Shown here: positions 43,595-54,423 of the stretch, one piece after another
How the letters are laid out: each line of letters begins with the position of its first letter
How positions within the stretch are numbered: the stretch's first letter is position 1
The notes under the pieces: model-generated
Database searches by the model: none
The model's input: only the letters and a program-made list of their open reading frames with translations
Told to the model about the DNA's origin: nothing
Position numbers and translations under genes: made by a program
From: Micractinium sp. NFX-FRZ
Lineage: Eukaryota > Chlorophyta > Trebouxiophyceae > Chlorellales > Chlorellaceae
NCBI GenBank assembly: GCA_029339195.1
Contig: JAPTJF010000140.1
Span: forward strand, 1 to 64,000
Length of the DNA: 64,000 bases
Direction of reading: 5' to 3'

Positions 43595-46500
43595 ATGTCG
43601 CCTGGGGCACGGACGGCGCCGCTGACCGCTGCGGCCTGCCTGCTGCTGCTGGCGCTGGCGGCTTGTGCGGGAGGCGCTGCGGCAGTGGGGGAGCACAACG
43701 TGCTGGAGCGCTTCCCCAGCGCCCGCCTGCGCTGGGCTGTGGGCACAGCCAATAAAGGTGGCGGTGCCATCACGCTGAGCTACAACACCACTAGACTGGA
43801 GGGCAGCGGAGACTGGGTGAGCACTGGGGGAATGGGGAGCCGCACACAGTGAGCGGCTGTGTGGTGCTGCTGTTGATGCCAACGAGTGGTCAGCAAACTC
43901 ACTTCAGCATTTGATCAGCGCCAATGGGTGGCATGTTGCGCATCCGATGTCACTGCTGCCTTCCCTTCCCCCTCGCCCCCAATCACGTGCCAGGTGGAGG
44001 TGTCCTGGAGCGGCGTGCCGCGCCCCCAGCCCACCGACCTCCTCGCCGTCTACTCCCCTCCCGACGCCTACACCGACGGCCGAGCCCCCATCAAGTTTGC
44101 CAATGCATCCGACTCCCGGGACCACCTGAGCTCAGGCAGCGGGCGGCTGGCGCTGCGGCTGGTCAACCTGCGGGCCGACTTGCGGGTGGTGCTGGTGCGG
44201 GGGGCGCCCGAGGAGCCGGCAGTGGAGGCTGAGGGCCCCGTGATCAGGTGGGTGGGTGGGTGGATGGGGGTAGCGCGCTGTGGGGGCCTGGAGGAGCCGC
44301 TGGTGAGCCTGCCAAGAGATCTCGTGGTGGTGCGTGCGCAGGGTGCAGGGGGGCGCCCGAAGAGCCAGCGGTGGAGGTGTTGGGACGGGTGTTCAAGTGG
44401 GGCTGGGGCTGGGGCTGTGGGTGGGTGTGGGTGGCCGCCTGGTTGCGGGCCTGGTGCGTAGAGAGGTACAGCTAGAGGACCGGGATTGTGCGTGGGTGCG
44501 GAGTGCAGTGGCAAGATCTGGTGCTGGGTCGGCCCAGCATGCTGAGCAGGCGCAGCTTTTGAGGGCCGCACAGCATGCTGTCCTGCCTCGGCTCCACACC
44601 AGCGTGCCGGTTGTCACATCCACACACGCCTTTCCTGCATTTGTTGGGCTGGCCTTTCCGGCTGCAGGAACCGCAACCCAAACGAGCCCACGGGCATCCA
44701 CCTGATGCGCAGTCGCAGCCCACGGTGCGCGGCAGGCATGGCAGCAAGAGCTTGCTGTTGAAACGGAGCGCCATGGCACTGCCCTGTGGTGTTGGTCTGC
44801 CGCCTGTCGCCATGCACAGGCGGAGCAGCAGGCAGCACTGCTCCCAGCTCCCCCACCCAGACTTGCGCCCCCTGCATTCATGGTCAGGCAGAGGCCTGCA
44901 CTGCCAACCTGCCTGCCACCCCCGCCCCCGCCTCTTCCCCACAGAGAGATGCTGGTGCAGTTCACGACGCGCGACGCCCGCCAGCCCGTGGCCCGCTACG
45001 GCCGGCGGCGCAACGCCCTGCACTTCTCCGTCCCCGCCAGCACCGCCACCTACTCGGCTGCCCAGATGTGTGGGGAGCCGGCCACCGGCCAGGGCTTCCT
45101 TGACCCCGGCCTGCTGCACACGGCCACACTGACGGGGCTAGAGCCAGGGGAGCGCTACTGGTACAAAGTGGGGGATGAGGTGAGTGTGGTATAATGGGGT
45201 GTGTGGGACAGAGTTGACAGAGGGCGGGTCAGGCGCTGGTGCAGGCAAGGCGGCTTGGTGCAGGCCGTGGTGCAGAGGCGGGGCATCCGGCCTGATTGAG
45301 TTGCTGCGCAGCTTTGAGCGGTTTGAAGCCGGCTGGCACGGCAGCCCCTAATGGTTATGTCTGCTGTTATCTTGCTCACCTGTGTACCTTGCTTCTGTTG
45401 CCACCTCCTTCATGCCTGCCTGCCTGCGCGCAGGAGAGCGGCACCTGGAGCGAGCCCTACTCGTTCCGTGCGCCACCCCAGGCGGGGCCCGACCAGACGG
45501 TGCACATCCTCACGCTGGCAGACCAGGGCGTGGGTGAGCGCGGGAGGGCGGAGGTGGTCAGGGGGCAGGCAGGCAGGCGGGCGGGCCGGCAGGCAGGTGG
45601 GTGGGTGGGGAGAGCTGCCTGGCAGGCAATGGCGACGTCAGTGGGGCAGATGCAGGCAGGGCAGGGCAGGGCTGCACCAGACGCATATCTCCCTGACCTC
45701 CTCCGGGCACAACACCTGCTCCTGCCCGCAGGCGAGGTGGACGGCAGCTATGCGGCCATGGAGTACGCCGTGGCTGCTGACGTGGCGGCGCTGGCGGTGG
45801 CAGACGGGCTGGAGGGGGCGCCAGATGGGCGCGACTACTCACTGGTCCTGCACGCTGGGGACATTGCGTGAGTGAGCTGGGGGGGGGCTGCATGCCCTGG
45901 CCTGCTGACCAGCCAGCTTGGGGGCGAATGCACAAGAGCTCGCACACACAGGAGCACAACCCGCTGGCACTGGAGCTGTTGTGCCTTTGCTTGCCGGCCG
46001 GCTGGCCTGTTTTCAGTGCCTGCAAGTGTGTGTGCCGCGTGCTGGGATGTGGGGATGCGTCAGACATGCCGCGAGCTGAGGCTGACCCTCTCCCCCCTCC
46101 CTCCCTCCCGCAGGTACGCCCGCGGCTACGGCGCCCTGTGGGACGCATTCCTTTACCAGCAGCAGGAGCTGGCGGCACGGGTGCCGTACATGGTGAGGCT
46201 GCTGGGCCGGTAAAGGCTGATCATGGTGCAGGGGTTCTAAAGTTGTCCCCGGCTGGGCCATGCAGCACAATGCAGCTCATGCTGCTCTTCGCTCGCCCCA
46301 CTTGCTGCCCGCGGTCTGTGTGATCCTCGTTCCCAGCCCCACCTCCCCCTTGCTGACATGCCTTTCCGCTCTGGGCGCCCGCCCCGCCTGCAGGTGTGCA
46401 TGGGCAACCACGAGCGGGACCACCCCACCGGCCCCATCCCCTACCACACCATCGACTCTGGCGGCGAGTGCGGCGTCCCATGCGAGCACCGCTTCCCCAT

Positions 46501-48584
46501 GCCCTCCCAGGGCGCGGACCGCCCCTGGTACAGCTTTGACCACGGCCCCGTGCACTTCACAGTGATGAGCACGGAGCACTACTACGGGTCGGGCAGCGTG
46601 CAGCACGCGTGGCTGGAGGCTGACCTGGCGGCGGTGGACCGGCAGCGCACGCCCTGGCTGGTGCTGGTGGGGCACAGGTGGGTGCCAATGGGATGTTTGA
46701 CCTGGAAAGGGGGTGGGCGCATGTGTGCTGTGCTGTGCTGTGCTGTGCTGTGCTGGCTCAAGTTGGTGGGCGGCTGGACAAGTCAGTGTGTTGGGCTGGA
46801 GCCGCCTTGGGGAAGCGGAGCGAGGGTGCACATTCGGGTTGGTGCTGGTGGGGCGGCAGGTGGGGCGGCAGGTGGGGCGGTCGCATGCGTGCTTGCTGTG
46901 CTGGTGCGGGCATGCAGAATGCAACACCCGGCATCATACCTGCATACCATGTGCATGTAATCTGTGTGCAGATAAATCTGTATGTACGTACATATGCCCA
47001 CATCGACGTTGCCTCACAACTGACCTGGCGCCTCTCGTCGCTGGCCCCCCCTTTAAACTCCCCTGCCGTCACGTCGCATCCCTTCTCACACCTGCCAGGC
47101 CTGTCCCCTCCATGCAACAAGTGCGGTCACCACCACATCCCCTCACTTCATTGCCGACCTTCTTCTCCTCCGTCCCTCCCCCATACCCCCTCCCCCACCC
47201 CCCCTGCCAGGCCCATCTACATTGACGCCGACGACTATGGAGATCAGGGCAAGCAGACCTCGGCAGCGCAGGTGCGGCGCAGTGGCTGGTGGCAGCACCA
47301 ATTGACCTTCAAGCAGTCTGGAACAGCCACTGCCTTCCCTAACCCCTCCGCCTTCCCTTCCCTGCTGCTCACTGCATGCCTCCCGTCCCCCCTCTGCCCC
47401 CTCCCCTCCCTCTATTGACCCACTTCTCTCCCGCCTGCAGCTCCAGATGGCGCTGGAGCACCTGCTGGGCAAGCACGGAGTGGACCTGGCGCTGTCGGGG
47501 CACCACCACAGGCAAGGGCGGAGGCTGCCTGCAGTGCATGACATTGTGTGATGGGGACCGGTGTGCGCTGCACCTGTGCGCTGCCGGGGCATCAGTGCAG
47601 GCGAGGCTAGTCGTGCATGCTGGAGTCACAGCAGAGGGTGGGCAGTCTGGGCTGGGCTGGTGCTTGTGCTGGGGGGAGTGTTGGGCTTTTGGGGGGGCGC
47701 TGGACCGGGCAGGCAGGCAGCCGCTGCTGCATGACGCCAGGGTCGGCGGGCAGGCAAGGCAAGCAGTCACTTCTCACCTCGCCCCCGCGCCCCTCCTCCT
47801 CCCTTCAATGCCTCGTCCCCCTGCCGCACCCCCCTCACTCCCCTCCTCCTGCTGCCCCTCCTGCCCACAATGTCCCCCCTGCCCCGCCCGCAGCTACCAG
47901 CGCACCTGCCCGGTGATGCAGGGGGAGTGCCGGGACTCCACAGGCCCCGGTGGGGGTGTGGTGCACCTGTGCGTGGGCCATGCGGGCGCCCAGTTCTACA
48001 ACAACTCCCTGCCAGTGCGCCCCACCTGGGTGGCCTTCGAGGTGAGGCGGGGCTTGGGTGGGGCGGGTCATGCGGCGCGAGGCGCGGGAGCGGTGGTGTG
48101 GTGCATCTGTGCATGGCTTAGCTTTGGAGGCCAGGCGGAGAGGGGGCCATTGAGCGGGGGGAACTGAGCAGGCAGGAGGTGCAGCAGGGTGTAAGCCCGG
48201 CCAGCTTGCGTGGTGACAGCTTGCCAGCTGCCTGCAGTGCCGCACAACCGATACTCCCTTCTGTGCATCACATGACCACCACCCTGCTCTGCCCGCCCCC
48301 TACCCCTGCTTTTAACCCCAACCCCGCAGGACCAGCTGACCCACGGCTACGCGCGGCTGCATGTCAACGCCACACACCTGCACATTGAATCCATCGACAC
48401 CAGGGGAGCACTGCTTGACGATACAGTGCTCACAAAGCTTCCGTTGCTGGCGGAGCCTGCTGAGGCTGAGATGGAGTTGCCTACACAGGGCCGACCCCAC
48501 CCGCAGGGCGGCGGCAAGGGCAGCGAGCAGCAGTCCAGTCTGTTTGCGCGGCGGGCAGCCATGCTGCTTGCAGACCACCGCTGA
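43595..48584 (+). CDS. purple acid phosphatase-like metallophosphoesterase, secreted
   Basis: The product is a binuclear-metal phosphatase acting outside the cell or in vacuoles on phosphate esters. Eleven exons give 614 aa: 43595-43816, 43994-44247, 44945-45179, 45434-45533, 45732-45867, 46114-46192, 46394-46677, 47211-47271, 47441-47511, 47894-48041, 48330-48584. A hydrophobic signal peptide covers residues 1-31. The N-terminal fibronectin-like domain (VEVSWSGV, HTATLTGLEPGERYWYKVGD) precedes the catalytic motifs HILTLADQG (the Asp is kept, but the usual GD reads AD), VLHAGDIAYARGY, VCMGNHERD, WLVLVGHRPIY and LSGHHHSYQRTCPV. Intron 9 splits the last motif and uses a GC donor (AG/gcaagg). 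Ghost exon-edge copies lie in introns 2, 7 and 10. TGTAA is at 48882-48886. Confidence 0.94.
44330..44400 (+). repeat. ghost copy of purple acid phosphatase exon 2 end in intron 2
   Basis: The exon block ggggcgcccgaggagccggc plus agtggagg (44201-44228) recurs at 44350-44377 as ggggcgcccgaagagccagc plus ggtggagg. The offset is 149 bp, with three changes in 28 bases. The copy lies inside the following intron and does not keep the donor. Confidence 0.85.
46838..46875 (+). repeat. ghost copy of purple acid phosphatase exon 7 end in intron 7
   Basis: The exon 7 end ggtgctggtggggcacaggt (46660-46679) recurs at 46841 as ggtgctggtggggcggcagg and is followed by a second partial ggtggggcggca unit. The offset is 181 bp. 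The sequence is low in complexity, so the match is less certain than others. Confidence 0.5.
48080..48120 (+). repeat. ghost copy of purple acid phosphatase exon 10 interior in intron 10
   Basis: Exon positions 47953-47975 (gggtgtggtgcacctgtgcg) recur exactly 140 bp later at 48093-48113 as gtggtgtggtgcatctgtgc. The duplicated unit spans the exon 10 donor at 48041. Confidence 0.7.
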
Positions 48585-48919
48585 ACCTTGCGGCCTGCTG
48601 TATGGAACGCGCACCAGGCAAGGTGATTAGCCCTTGAAAGTAGTTCGCCTGTCTGTTTTGTGGAAAGTGCATGTGCGCCGCGCGATGGCCAGGATGCAGG
48701 CACACCAAGCTGCCTGTGCCATTACCCTTGCACCTGTATGTTCCCTTTCCTTTCGCTTATGGAGTTTTATCATGTTGCCAACGTACCACATTTCATGCGG
48801 ACCTACCCCAGTTTCTCCTTTCACATCTGCTTACCTCCGTCCCGCCTGGCGGCACTGCTGGCGCCGCCCATCAAGATGCCCTGTAACGCCATTGCCGCCT
48901 GACTTGGTGCATCGCAATC
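48585..48919. other. spacer between purple acid phosphatase and ARGLU1
   Basis: This 335-bp spacer in the same orientation holds the 3' flank of the phosphatase, with TGTAA at 48882-48886 only 34 bp ahead of the ARGLU1 start codon. The ARGLU1 promoter must therefore overlap the upstream gene's 3' end. Confidence 0.5.
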
Positions 48920-51140
48920 ATGGGGCGCTCACGGTCGCGCAGCAGGCATCGGGGCAGCCGGCGGGATAGAAGCAGGAGCAGAGACAAGCGGCGGCGATCG
49001 AGGAGCCGTGATAGGCGGCGGTGAGGGCGCCGTACATGAATTACATGCCTGCGAATAAAGTCTGAAGCAGCTGGGCTAACGTTGAGCGCCGACATGCTGT
49101 TGACAATAACATGGCGCGCCCTCGCTGCAGAGACAAGGGCTCGCGCAGGGACCGGTCCAGATCAAGAGACAGGGATCGGCGGCGGCGCAGCAGCAGGAGC
49201 AGAAGCAGGAGCAGGCAGCGCGGCAGCAGGCGGTCGGCCAGCCCTGCGACGCAGCGCGGCAGCCGGCGATCCGCCAGCCCGCAGCGCGGCCGCAGCCCGG
49301 CGCCGTCGGACCGGGAGCGGGAGCAGCGGCGCGGCAGCAAGAGCGCCTCGCCGGCACGCAGCCCCTCGCAAGATGGCAAAGCAGCAGCCCGGGCGGAGAT
49401 GGAGGCCAAGGCACGGGCGCTGCGGCTGGAGGAGCGGCGCAAGTGAGCCGGGGGTGGGGGCGTGGGAAGCAAGCATGGGCACTAGTGATATGACATTGCG
49501 ATGGCAGGTGTCTGGCTCAACGTGCATTCAGCGCGGTATGTTGCAAAGCAGCCGGTCTGTACCTGACTCTTATAAGCACATTGAACCGTGCCTGCTGCTC
49601 CCGCCAGGTGTTCACAGCTGTGGCACATTGACCTTACGATGGGCTACCTTCACCTTGCTTGCCGCTGCATGCCATTTACCACCCTTCCAGGAAGCTGGCT
49701 GAGCTGGAGACGCAGCTGATCGAAACGAAAGGTGGAGGCCCCTCTTTCCCTTCACCACCTCACTACCGCTCGTATCGCTCATTCCTCCCTTGCCAGGAAG
49801 CTGGCTGAGCTGGAGGCGCAGCTGATTGAGGAGGAGGTGGAGGCGCGCATCACGGCTGCCGTGGAGGCCAAGGTGGCGCAGGTGCTGGGGAGCGAGGCGG
49901 TGCAGCAGAGCCTGCAGCAGCGGCTGGAGGCGGAGCGGGCGCAGCTGGAGCAGCAGGTGGGTTGCAGGGGGGTGCGAAGAGTTTTCGCTTGTGTCAGCTT
50001 GAGGTGGTCTGAAGAGAGGATGGAAGGCTGGAGGTGGAGCAGGCACAATGGCAGGTGGGGCGTGGAGCGGACGCAGCTGTTGCAGCGGTGTCAAGGTAGG
50101 GACGTACGTGCCTACTGTGCCAACTCGCCATGCAGCCCGATCTGCAGCCCACGCCACCAACCCCACACCTCTCCCCCGGCACTCCTTCCTGGGCCCCTGG
50201 CAACCCCACCCCCCGCCCTGCTGTGCATGAAGCGGACGGCAAGCTGGGTCTTGAGCGTCTTCCAATTGTTTCCCACGTCGTGTCAGCACCCTTTCCATCC
50301 TCCGCTCACAGGTGAATGACGAGCTGGAGCGCGAGCGGCAGGCGGCAGAGGAGGCTGAGAAGGCTCGGCGTGAGGCCCTAGAAGCGCAAAAGGCGGAGCT
50401 GCGGCGGCTGGAGGAGCAGCGGGTGGCGTCGGAGGAGGCAGCCAAGAGCCGGGCGGAGCAGGAGGAGGCGGCGGAGGCGGCGCGGCGATTCCAGGAGCTG
50501 CAGGTGTGCCGGGGATGGTTGCCGGTGGGTGGATGGGCTGCGGTGGTGGGGAACTGAAGGAAGGAGAGGCTCGGGGGCAGGGGCAGGCACAGATGGTCCC
50601 AGGAACTGTAGGCATATTGTGGCTGTGGATGGGGCGGGGGGCACGAGTGTGCGGGCGCTTCTGGGAGCTGCAGGTTGCGCAGCTGTGTGGTTTCGGCCGT
50701 GGAGGGAGGGCAGCAGGCAGGGCGTGAGGCATATGTGGGAAGGGCACCCCCAGGTCTCCACCCCAGTGGGCCGGGCTGGCACACAGCTCTGGCAGTGCTT
50801 TGCCTGGAATCCCACTTCTCTTCCAACAACCAAACCCTGGCCGTGCCCGACTGATTTGCTCAACACCTGAGCCCAGCAGTGTGCACTCACATGTTAGCCC
50901 CCTTCCCTGCCTCCACTCCGCCTCACCCCACCTCCCCGCCAGGCTAAGGTGCGAGAGCCTGTCCCTTCCTGCTTTTGAACCAGTGCACCTGCTTCTCCCC
51001 CTGTGCCCTGCCTGGTGCAGGCCAAGATGCGGGAGGCTGAGGAGCGGCGGCGGCAGGAGGCGCAGGCGGAAAAGGAGCGGCGGGCAGCGAAGAGCAGCGC
51101 GGCAGCGGCGCGCCCCAAGTTTTCATTCAAGCTGGCCTGA
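48920..51140 (+). CDS. ARGLU1: ARGLU1-like arginine/glutamate-rich splicing coactivator
   Basis: Animal ARGLU1 modulates splicing and nuclear-receptor transcription. Five exons give 294 aa: 48920-49020, 49131-49442, 49797-49956, 50312-50503, 51021-51140. The N-terminal third is an RS domain (MGRSRSRSRHRGSRR and many SR/RS/RD dipeptides). The remainder is a long charged coiled coil (KLAELEAQLIEEEVEARI, LERERQAAEEAEKARREALE, MREAEERRRQEAQAEKERR). The C terminus is the family hallmark RPKFSFKL, close to RPKLSFSL in animals. The length matches the human protein (about 273). Introns 2-4 contain several ghost copies of exon edges, including a pseudo-exon for exon 3. Confidence 0.88.
49690..49735 (+). 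repeat. pseudo-exon copy of ARGLU1 exon 3 start with intact acceptor
   Basis: The acceptor and exon start at 49791-49830 are duplicated 104 bp upstream. The copy begins at 49693 after ttccag and reads gaagctggctgagctggaga, then cgcagctgat. A gaaag/gtggag site could act as donor, but joining it to exon 3 breaks the frame, so it is not a simple cassette exon. Confidence 0.85.
50040..50095 (+). repeat. ghost copy of ARGLU1 exon 3 end in intron 3
   Basis: The exon 3 end gcggagcgggcgcagctgga, then gcagcaggt (49930-49958), is echoed at about 50062-50092 as gtggagcggacgcagctgtt, then gcagcggtgt. The spacing is about 131 bp. Confidence 0.65.
50650..50965 (+). repeat. ghost copies of ARGLU1 exon 4 end and exon 5 start in intron 4
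   Basis: At 50651-50680, cgcttctgggagctgcaggt echoes the exon 4 end cgattccaggagctgcaggt (50486-50505). At 50943-50964, after an acceptor-like ccag, gctaaggtgcgagagcctg echoes the exon 5 start gccaagatgcgggaggctg (51021). Both edges of one intron are thus duplicated inside it. Confidence 0.7.
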
Positions 51141-51517
51141 TGGTATGGAGGCTCCCCGCTGACTATTGACCTAATGTATGTTTGTTACACACATTCAAAC
51201 TCTTGAAGGCTTGTCTGGGCAGGCAGCAGTTGGATGGCGGGCGGTACCGGCAAGGGAACGGAAGGAACGGCGGTGGGGCACCTTGGGAGTGCCTTGGGCG
51301 GGTGGTGGGTGGGTGGGGCGGCATGTACCCTTACATTGGCGGCATAATTCCTGCCATTTGAACTAAGAGAGACCAAGAGAGACAAGTAAGCTGACTGCTG
51401 GAGAGCGGCGCACGCAGCACGCGGCTGAGCACGGCGGTCGCTCGGGCACCCATCGCCTCGCCACTTGTTCGAAGTGCACTGTCACTTGTTCGAATCTCGG
51501 TCGCATCAACAGTCACG
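51141..51517. promoter_or_regulatory. spacer upstream of ALG6 with paired direct repeat
   Basis: This 377-bp spacer carries the ARGLU1 3' flank and the ALG6 promoter. The block cacttgttcgaa occurs twice, at 51462-51473 and 51483-51494, 21 bp apart and 24 bp ahead of the ALG6 ATG. This could be a promoter element or a small slip duplication. Confidence 0.4.
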
Positions 51518-53925
51518 ATGGCCAGCAGGCAGGCGCTTGTGGCCTGGCTGGCCGCTGCCCTGCTGCTCCGCTGGTCCGTTTCGCTGCACAGCTACTCAGG
51601 TACGTGCCATGGGTGGCGATGAAGCCATCTGACCATCGCCACGTTGCGCAGGGCAGCTTACCGCACTTGCTCCGCCGCCATCACCTGCTGCTGCCGCCAT
51701 TCGCCGCCGCCCTCAAACTGCTTATGCTGCTTGCATCGCTCTGCTGGCCGTGTACGCAGGCATGCAGACGCCGCCTCGGTTTGGAGATTATGAGGCACAG
51801 CGGCACTGGATGGAGGTTACGATTAACCTGCCGCCAGAGCAGTGGTGGGTGGGCAAGCGCAGCGCAGTTGCTGCGCGCCTTCTGCCATGGCCTGACGCTA
51901 GTGCTTGGGCAGCGGCACTCGGGTGGCCCCTCACATGTATGCATATAATGCGTCACTCCTCTGGCATGCAGGTACCGCAACTCGTCCTCCAACAATCTCA
52001 GCTACTGGGGGCTGGACTACCCACCGCTCTCCGGCTACCAGGTGTGCCCCCCGGCCCACCAGCCCTGCTGCTGCACTTGCCACCATCAGCCGCTGGCTAA
52101 TGCCGCTGCCGCCACTCACATGCCATCCCCCATTTTTACAGCTGTCCCGCTGCCACCCCTCTTTCCGCCCTGCCGCAGAGCTGGCTGGCGGGCAAGTATG
52201 TTGCGCTGTTTGAGCCGGCAGCTGTGGAGCTGAAGACATCCCACGGCTACGAGTCCCCCTCCTCTAAAATGCTGCTCCGCCAGACCGTCCTGGCATCCGA
52301 CACTGCAATCTTCCTCCCCGCCGCCCTGGCCGCCGCGGCCGTGTTTGGCGGTCCCACTGCCAACGGCCGCTTGGCCGTGCTGGTCGCCCTGCTGTTCAGC
52401 CCAGCCATTGTGCTGATCGACCATGGGCACTTCCAGTACAACTGCATTGGCCTGGGCCTGGCGGCGGGTGGCGCGGCGGCTGCGGCGGCCGGCCGCGACG
52501 TCCTTGCCTCCCTGCTCTTCAGCCTGTCCCTCAACCACAAGCAGATGGGGCTGTACTACGCCCCCGCCTTCTTTGCCTTCCTGCTGGGCAAGTGCCTGCA
52601 GCGGCCCACCCTGGCCGGCAAGGTGGGTGGGCAGGGAGGGGCGGGGGGGCGGGCCCAGGGCACGGGGGATACCAACAGTTAGTTGCGGAGAGGACTCGGC
52701 AACTTGTACGCAAGGGCATTACTGCCTGCCCCGCCAAGTCTGGGCTGCTGCTCTCAACATCAGTGCCCGCCCTGCATGCCAGGCACACTCGCCCCTTGCT
52801 GCCCTGCTGTGGCTCCATCCTTGCGCCGGCCCGCCCGCTCCATGGCCCTGCAGGCGGGCGCCGTGCTGCGGCTGGGCGCAGCGGTGGCTGCCACCTTTGC
52901 CGTGCTGTGGGCGCCCTGGCTGGCGGCCCCGGGAGGCGCGCTGGGCGTGCTGCGCCGCATCTTCCCCACCCAGCGCGGTCTGTATGAGGACTACGTCGCC
53001 AACTTCTGGTGCGCCTCCTCCCGCCTCATCAAGTGGGCCCGCCTGCTGAGCCAGCCGCGGCTGGTGCAGCTGTGCGGCGGCGCCACGCTGGCGGCCGCCG
53101 CGCCCGCCATGGCGGCACAGATTGCGCGCCCCACGCCCCGTGGCTTCCTCCTCTGCCTGGCCAACAGCGCCACGGCCTTCTTCCTCTTCTCATACCAGGT
53201 GGGGGGCTGCTTGGGTGGGGCAGGGGTGGGGTGGGGTGGGTGGGTTGGGTGTCGGCTCGGCCCTGTTGGCTGCCCGCAATTGATGTGTGGCAGGTGCCTC
53301 TGAGGTTACGCAGTGAGCACAGGCATGCGTTATTCAGCCCTCACTTAGTCCGCGGCCCACCCCACCCACCCACTCCACCTGCCCACCTGCTACCCTCCCC
53401 CGGCAGGTGCACGAGAAGTCGATCCTGCTGCCGCTGCTGCCCCTGGCGATGCTGCTGGGGCGCGAGCAGCCGCGGCTGCTGTGCTGGGCCAACGCTGTGG
53501 CCGTGTTCAGCATGGTGCCGCTGCTCAAAAAGGATGGACTGGCCCTGGCCTCAGCGGCGGCAACCGCCGCCTGCCACGCCGCCCTGCAGCTGGCATGCAC
53601 AGCAGGCGCGGCAGGGGCGACGAGCACAGCCGCCAGCAAAAAGCGCAAGCCGGGGCACCACGGCAGCGACAGCATCGGAGCCCTGCCAGAGGCCGCGGTG
53701 CAGGCCGGCTTCCGGGCCTCCCTGGCCGTGTGCGCTGCCATCCTTGCAGCTTCCATGCTGCTCTCTCCGCCTCCCCGGCTGCCCTTCCTGTACGATGCCC
53801 TCATCACTACCTGGAGCTTCCTGCATTTTGCCGCCCTCTTTGCCTATACCTGCTGGCTGCAGCTGGGCGAGTTCAGGCGGGCGGCTCCGCCCAAGGTGGC
53901 GTCACTCAAGGCCAAGCGCCTGTGA
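51518..53925 (+). CDS. ALG6: dolichyl-P-Glc:Man9GlcNAc2-PP-dolichol alpha-1,3-glucosyltransferase
   Basis: ALG6 adds the first glucose to the lipid-linked N-glycan precursor on the luminal side of the ER (GT57). Six exons give 514 aa: 51518-51599, 51760-51844, 51972-52041, 52179-52622, 52854-53198, 53407-53925. Conserved runs include [14 protein letters not shown] at the N terminus, [98 protein letters not shown] and [13 protein letters not shown]. There are about a dozen hydrophobic segments, and the length equals human ALG6 (about 507). The Arg/Trp luminal motifs point to ALG6 rather than ALG8. The start is the first ATG, directly before the first membrane helix. Confidence 0.96.
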
Positions 53926-54423
53926 TCTGTATGGCAGACTGCACATCTAATGCTTTGAGTACGCCAGCTCATCATCGGGTCACCAGTGCTGTGCTCTCAG
54001 GGGATTCAAGTAGACAAGGGAAGGGCAGCGGGCACGGGCGGCAGCGGCAACGGCAGGTCCGCCACCCTGTCGTGACCCGGGCAGCAGCAGCGCCTCCTCT
54101 TACGCCTTGGACCGAGGCGTTCAGCTCTCTGTATCAATTTGCATTCTGCCGATACTGCTTGGGCCCTCCCGTGTTCTGTATTGGGGCCAAGAAGAAGCAA
54201 CCAGCCTCCGCCAAGGGGCTATCGAGCCTCATAGCCTACCATCAACTGCAGCGGTCGGCTGTTAGACGCATCTGCAGGGCAGTGTGAGTCCCCGAAGCAC
54301 CTCGTGGGTCGCGGGGGCTGAAGAACTCGCTAGAAAGCGGGCAGCGCTTGCGTAGCGTGCCAACCCCCTACCGTTCCCTCCACACTCTGTGCCGCACATG
54401 CCTGCAGAGCAGCAGCAGCAGCC
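53926..54423. other. spacer between ALG6 and the MYND gene
   Basis: The 498-bp interval is of lower GC than the genes, with no recognisable exon or RNA gene. It must hold the 3' flank of ALG6 and the promoter of the downstream gene. Confidence 0.45.

Noticed and set aside
49693..49735. ARGLU1 copy of exon 3 as a real coding exon
   Set aside because: Including it shifts the frame at exon 3, and continuing through it meets a stop. Kept as a pseudo-exon.
51485..51495. gttcgaatc block as a tRNA B-box
   Set aside because: No cloverleaf arms or A-box can be folded around it; it is part of a duplicated 12-mer.
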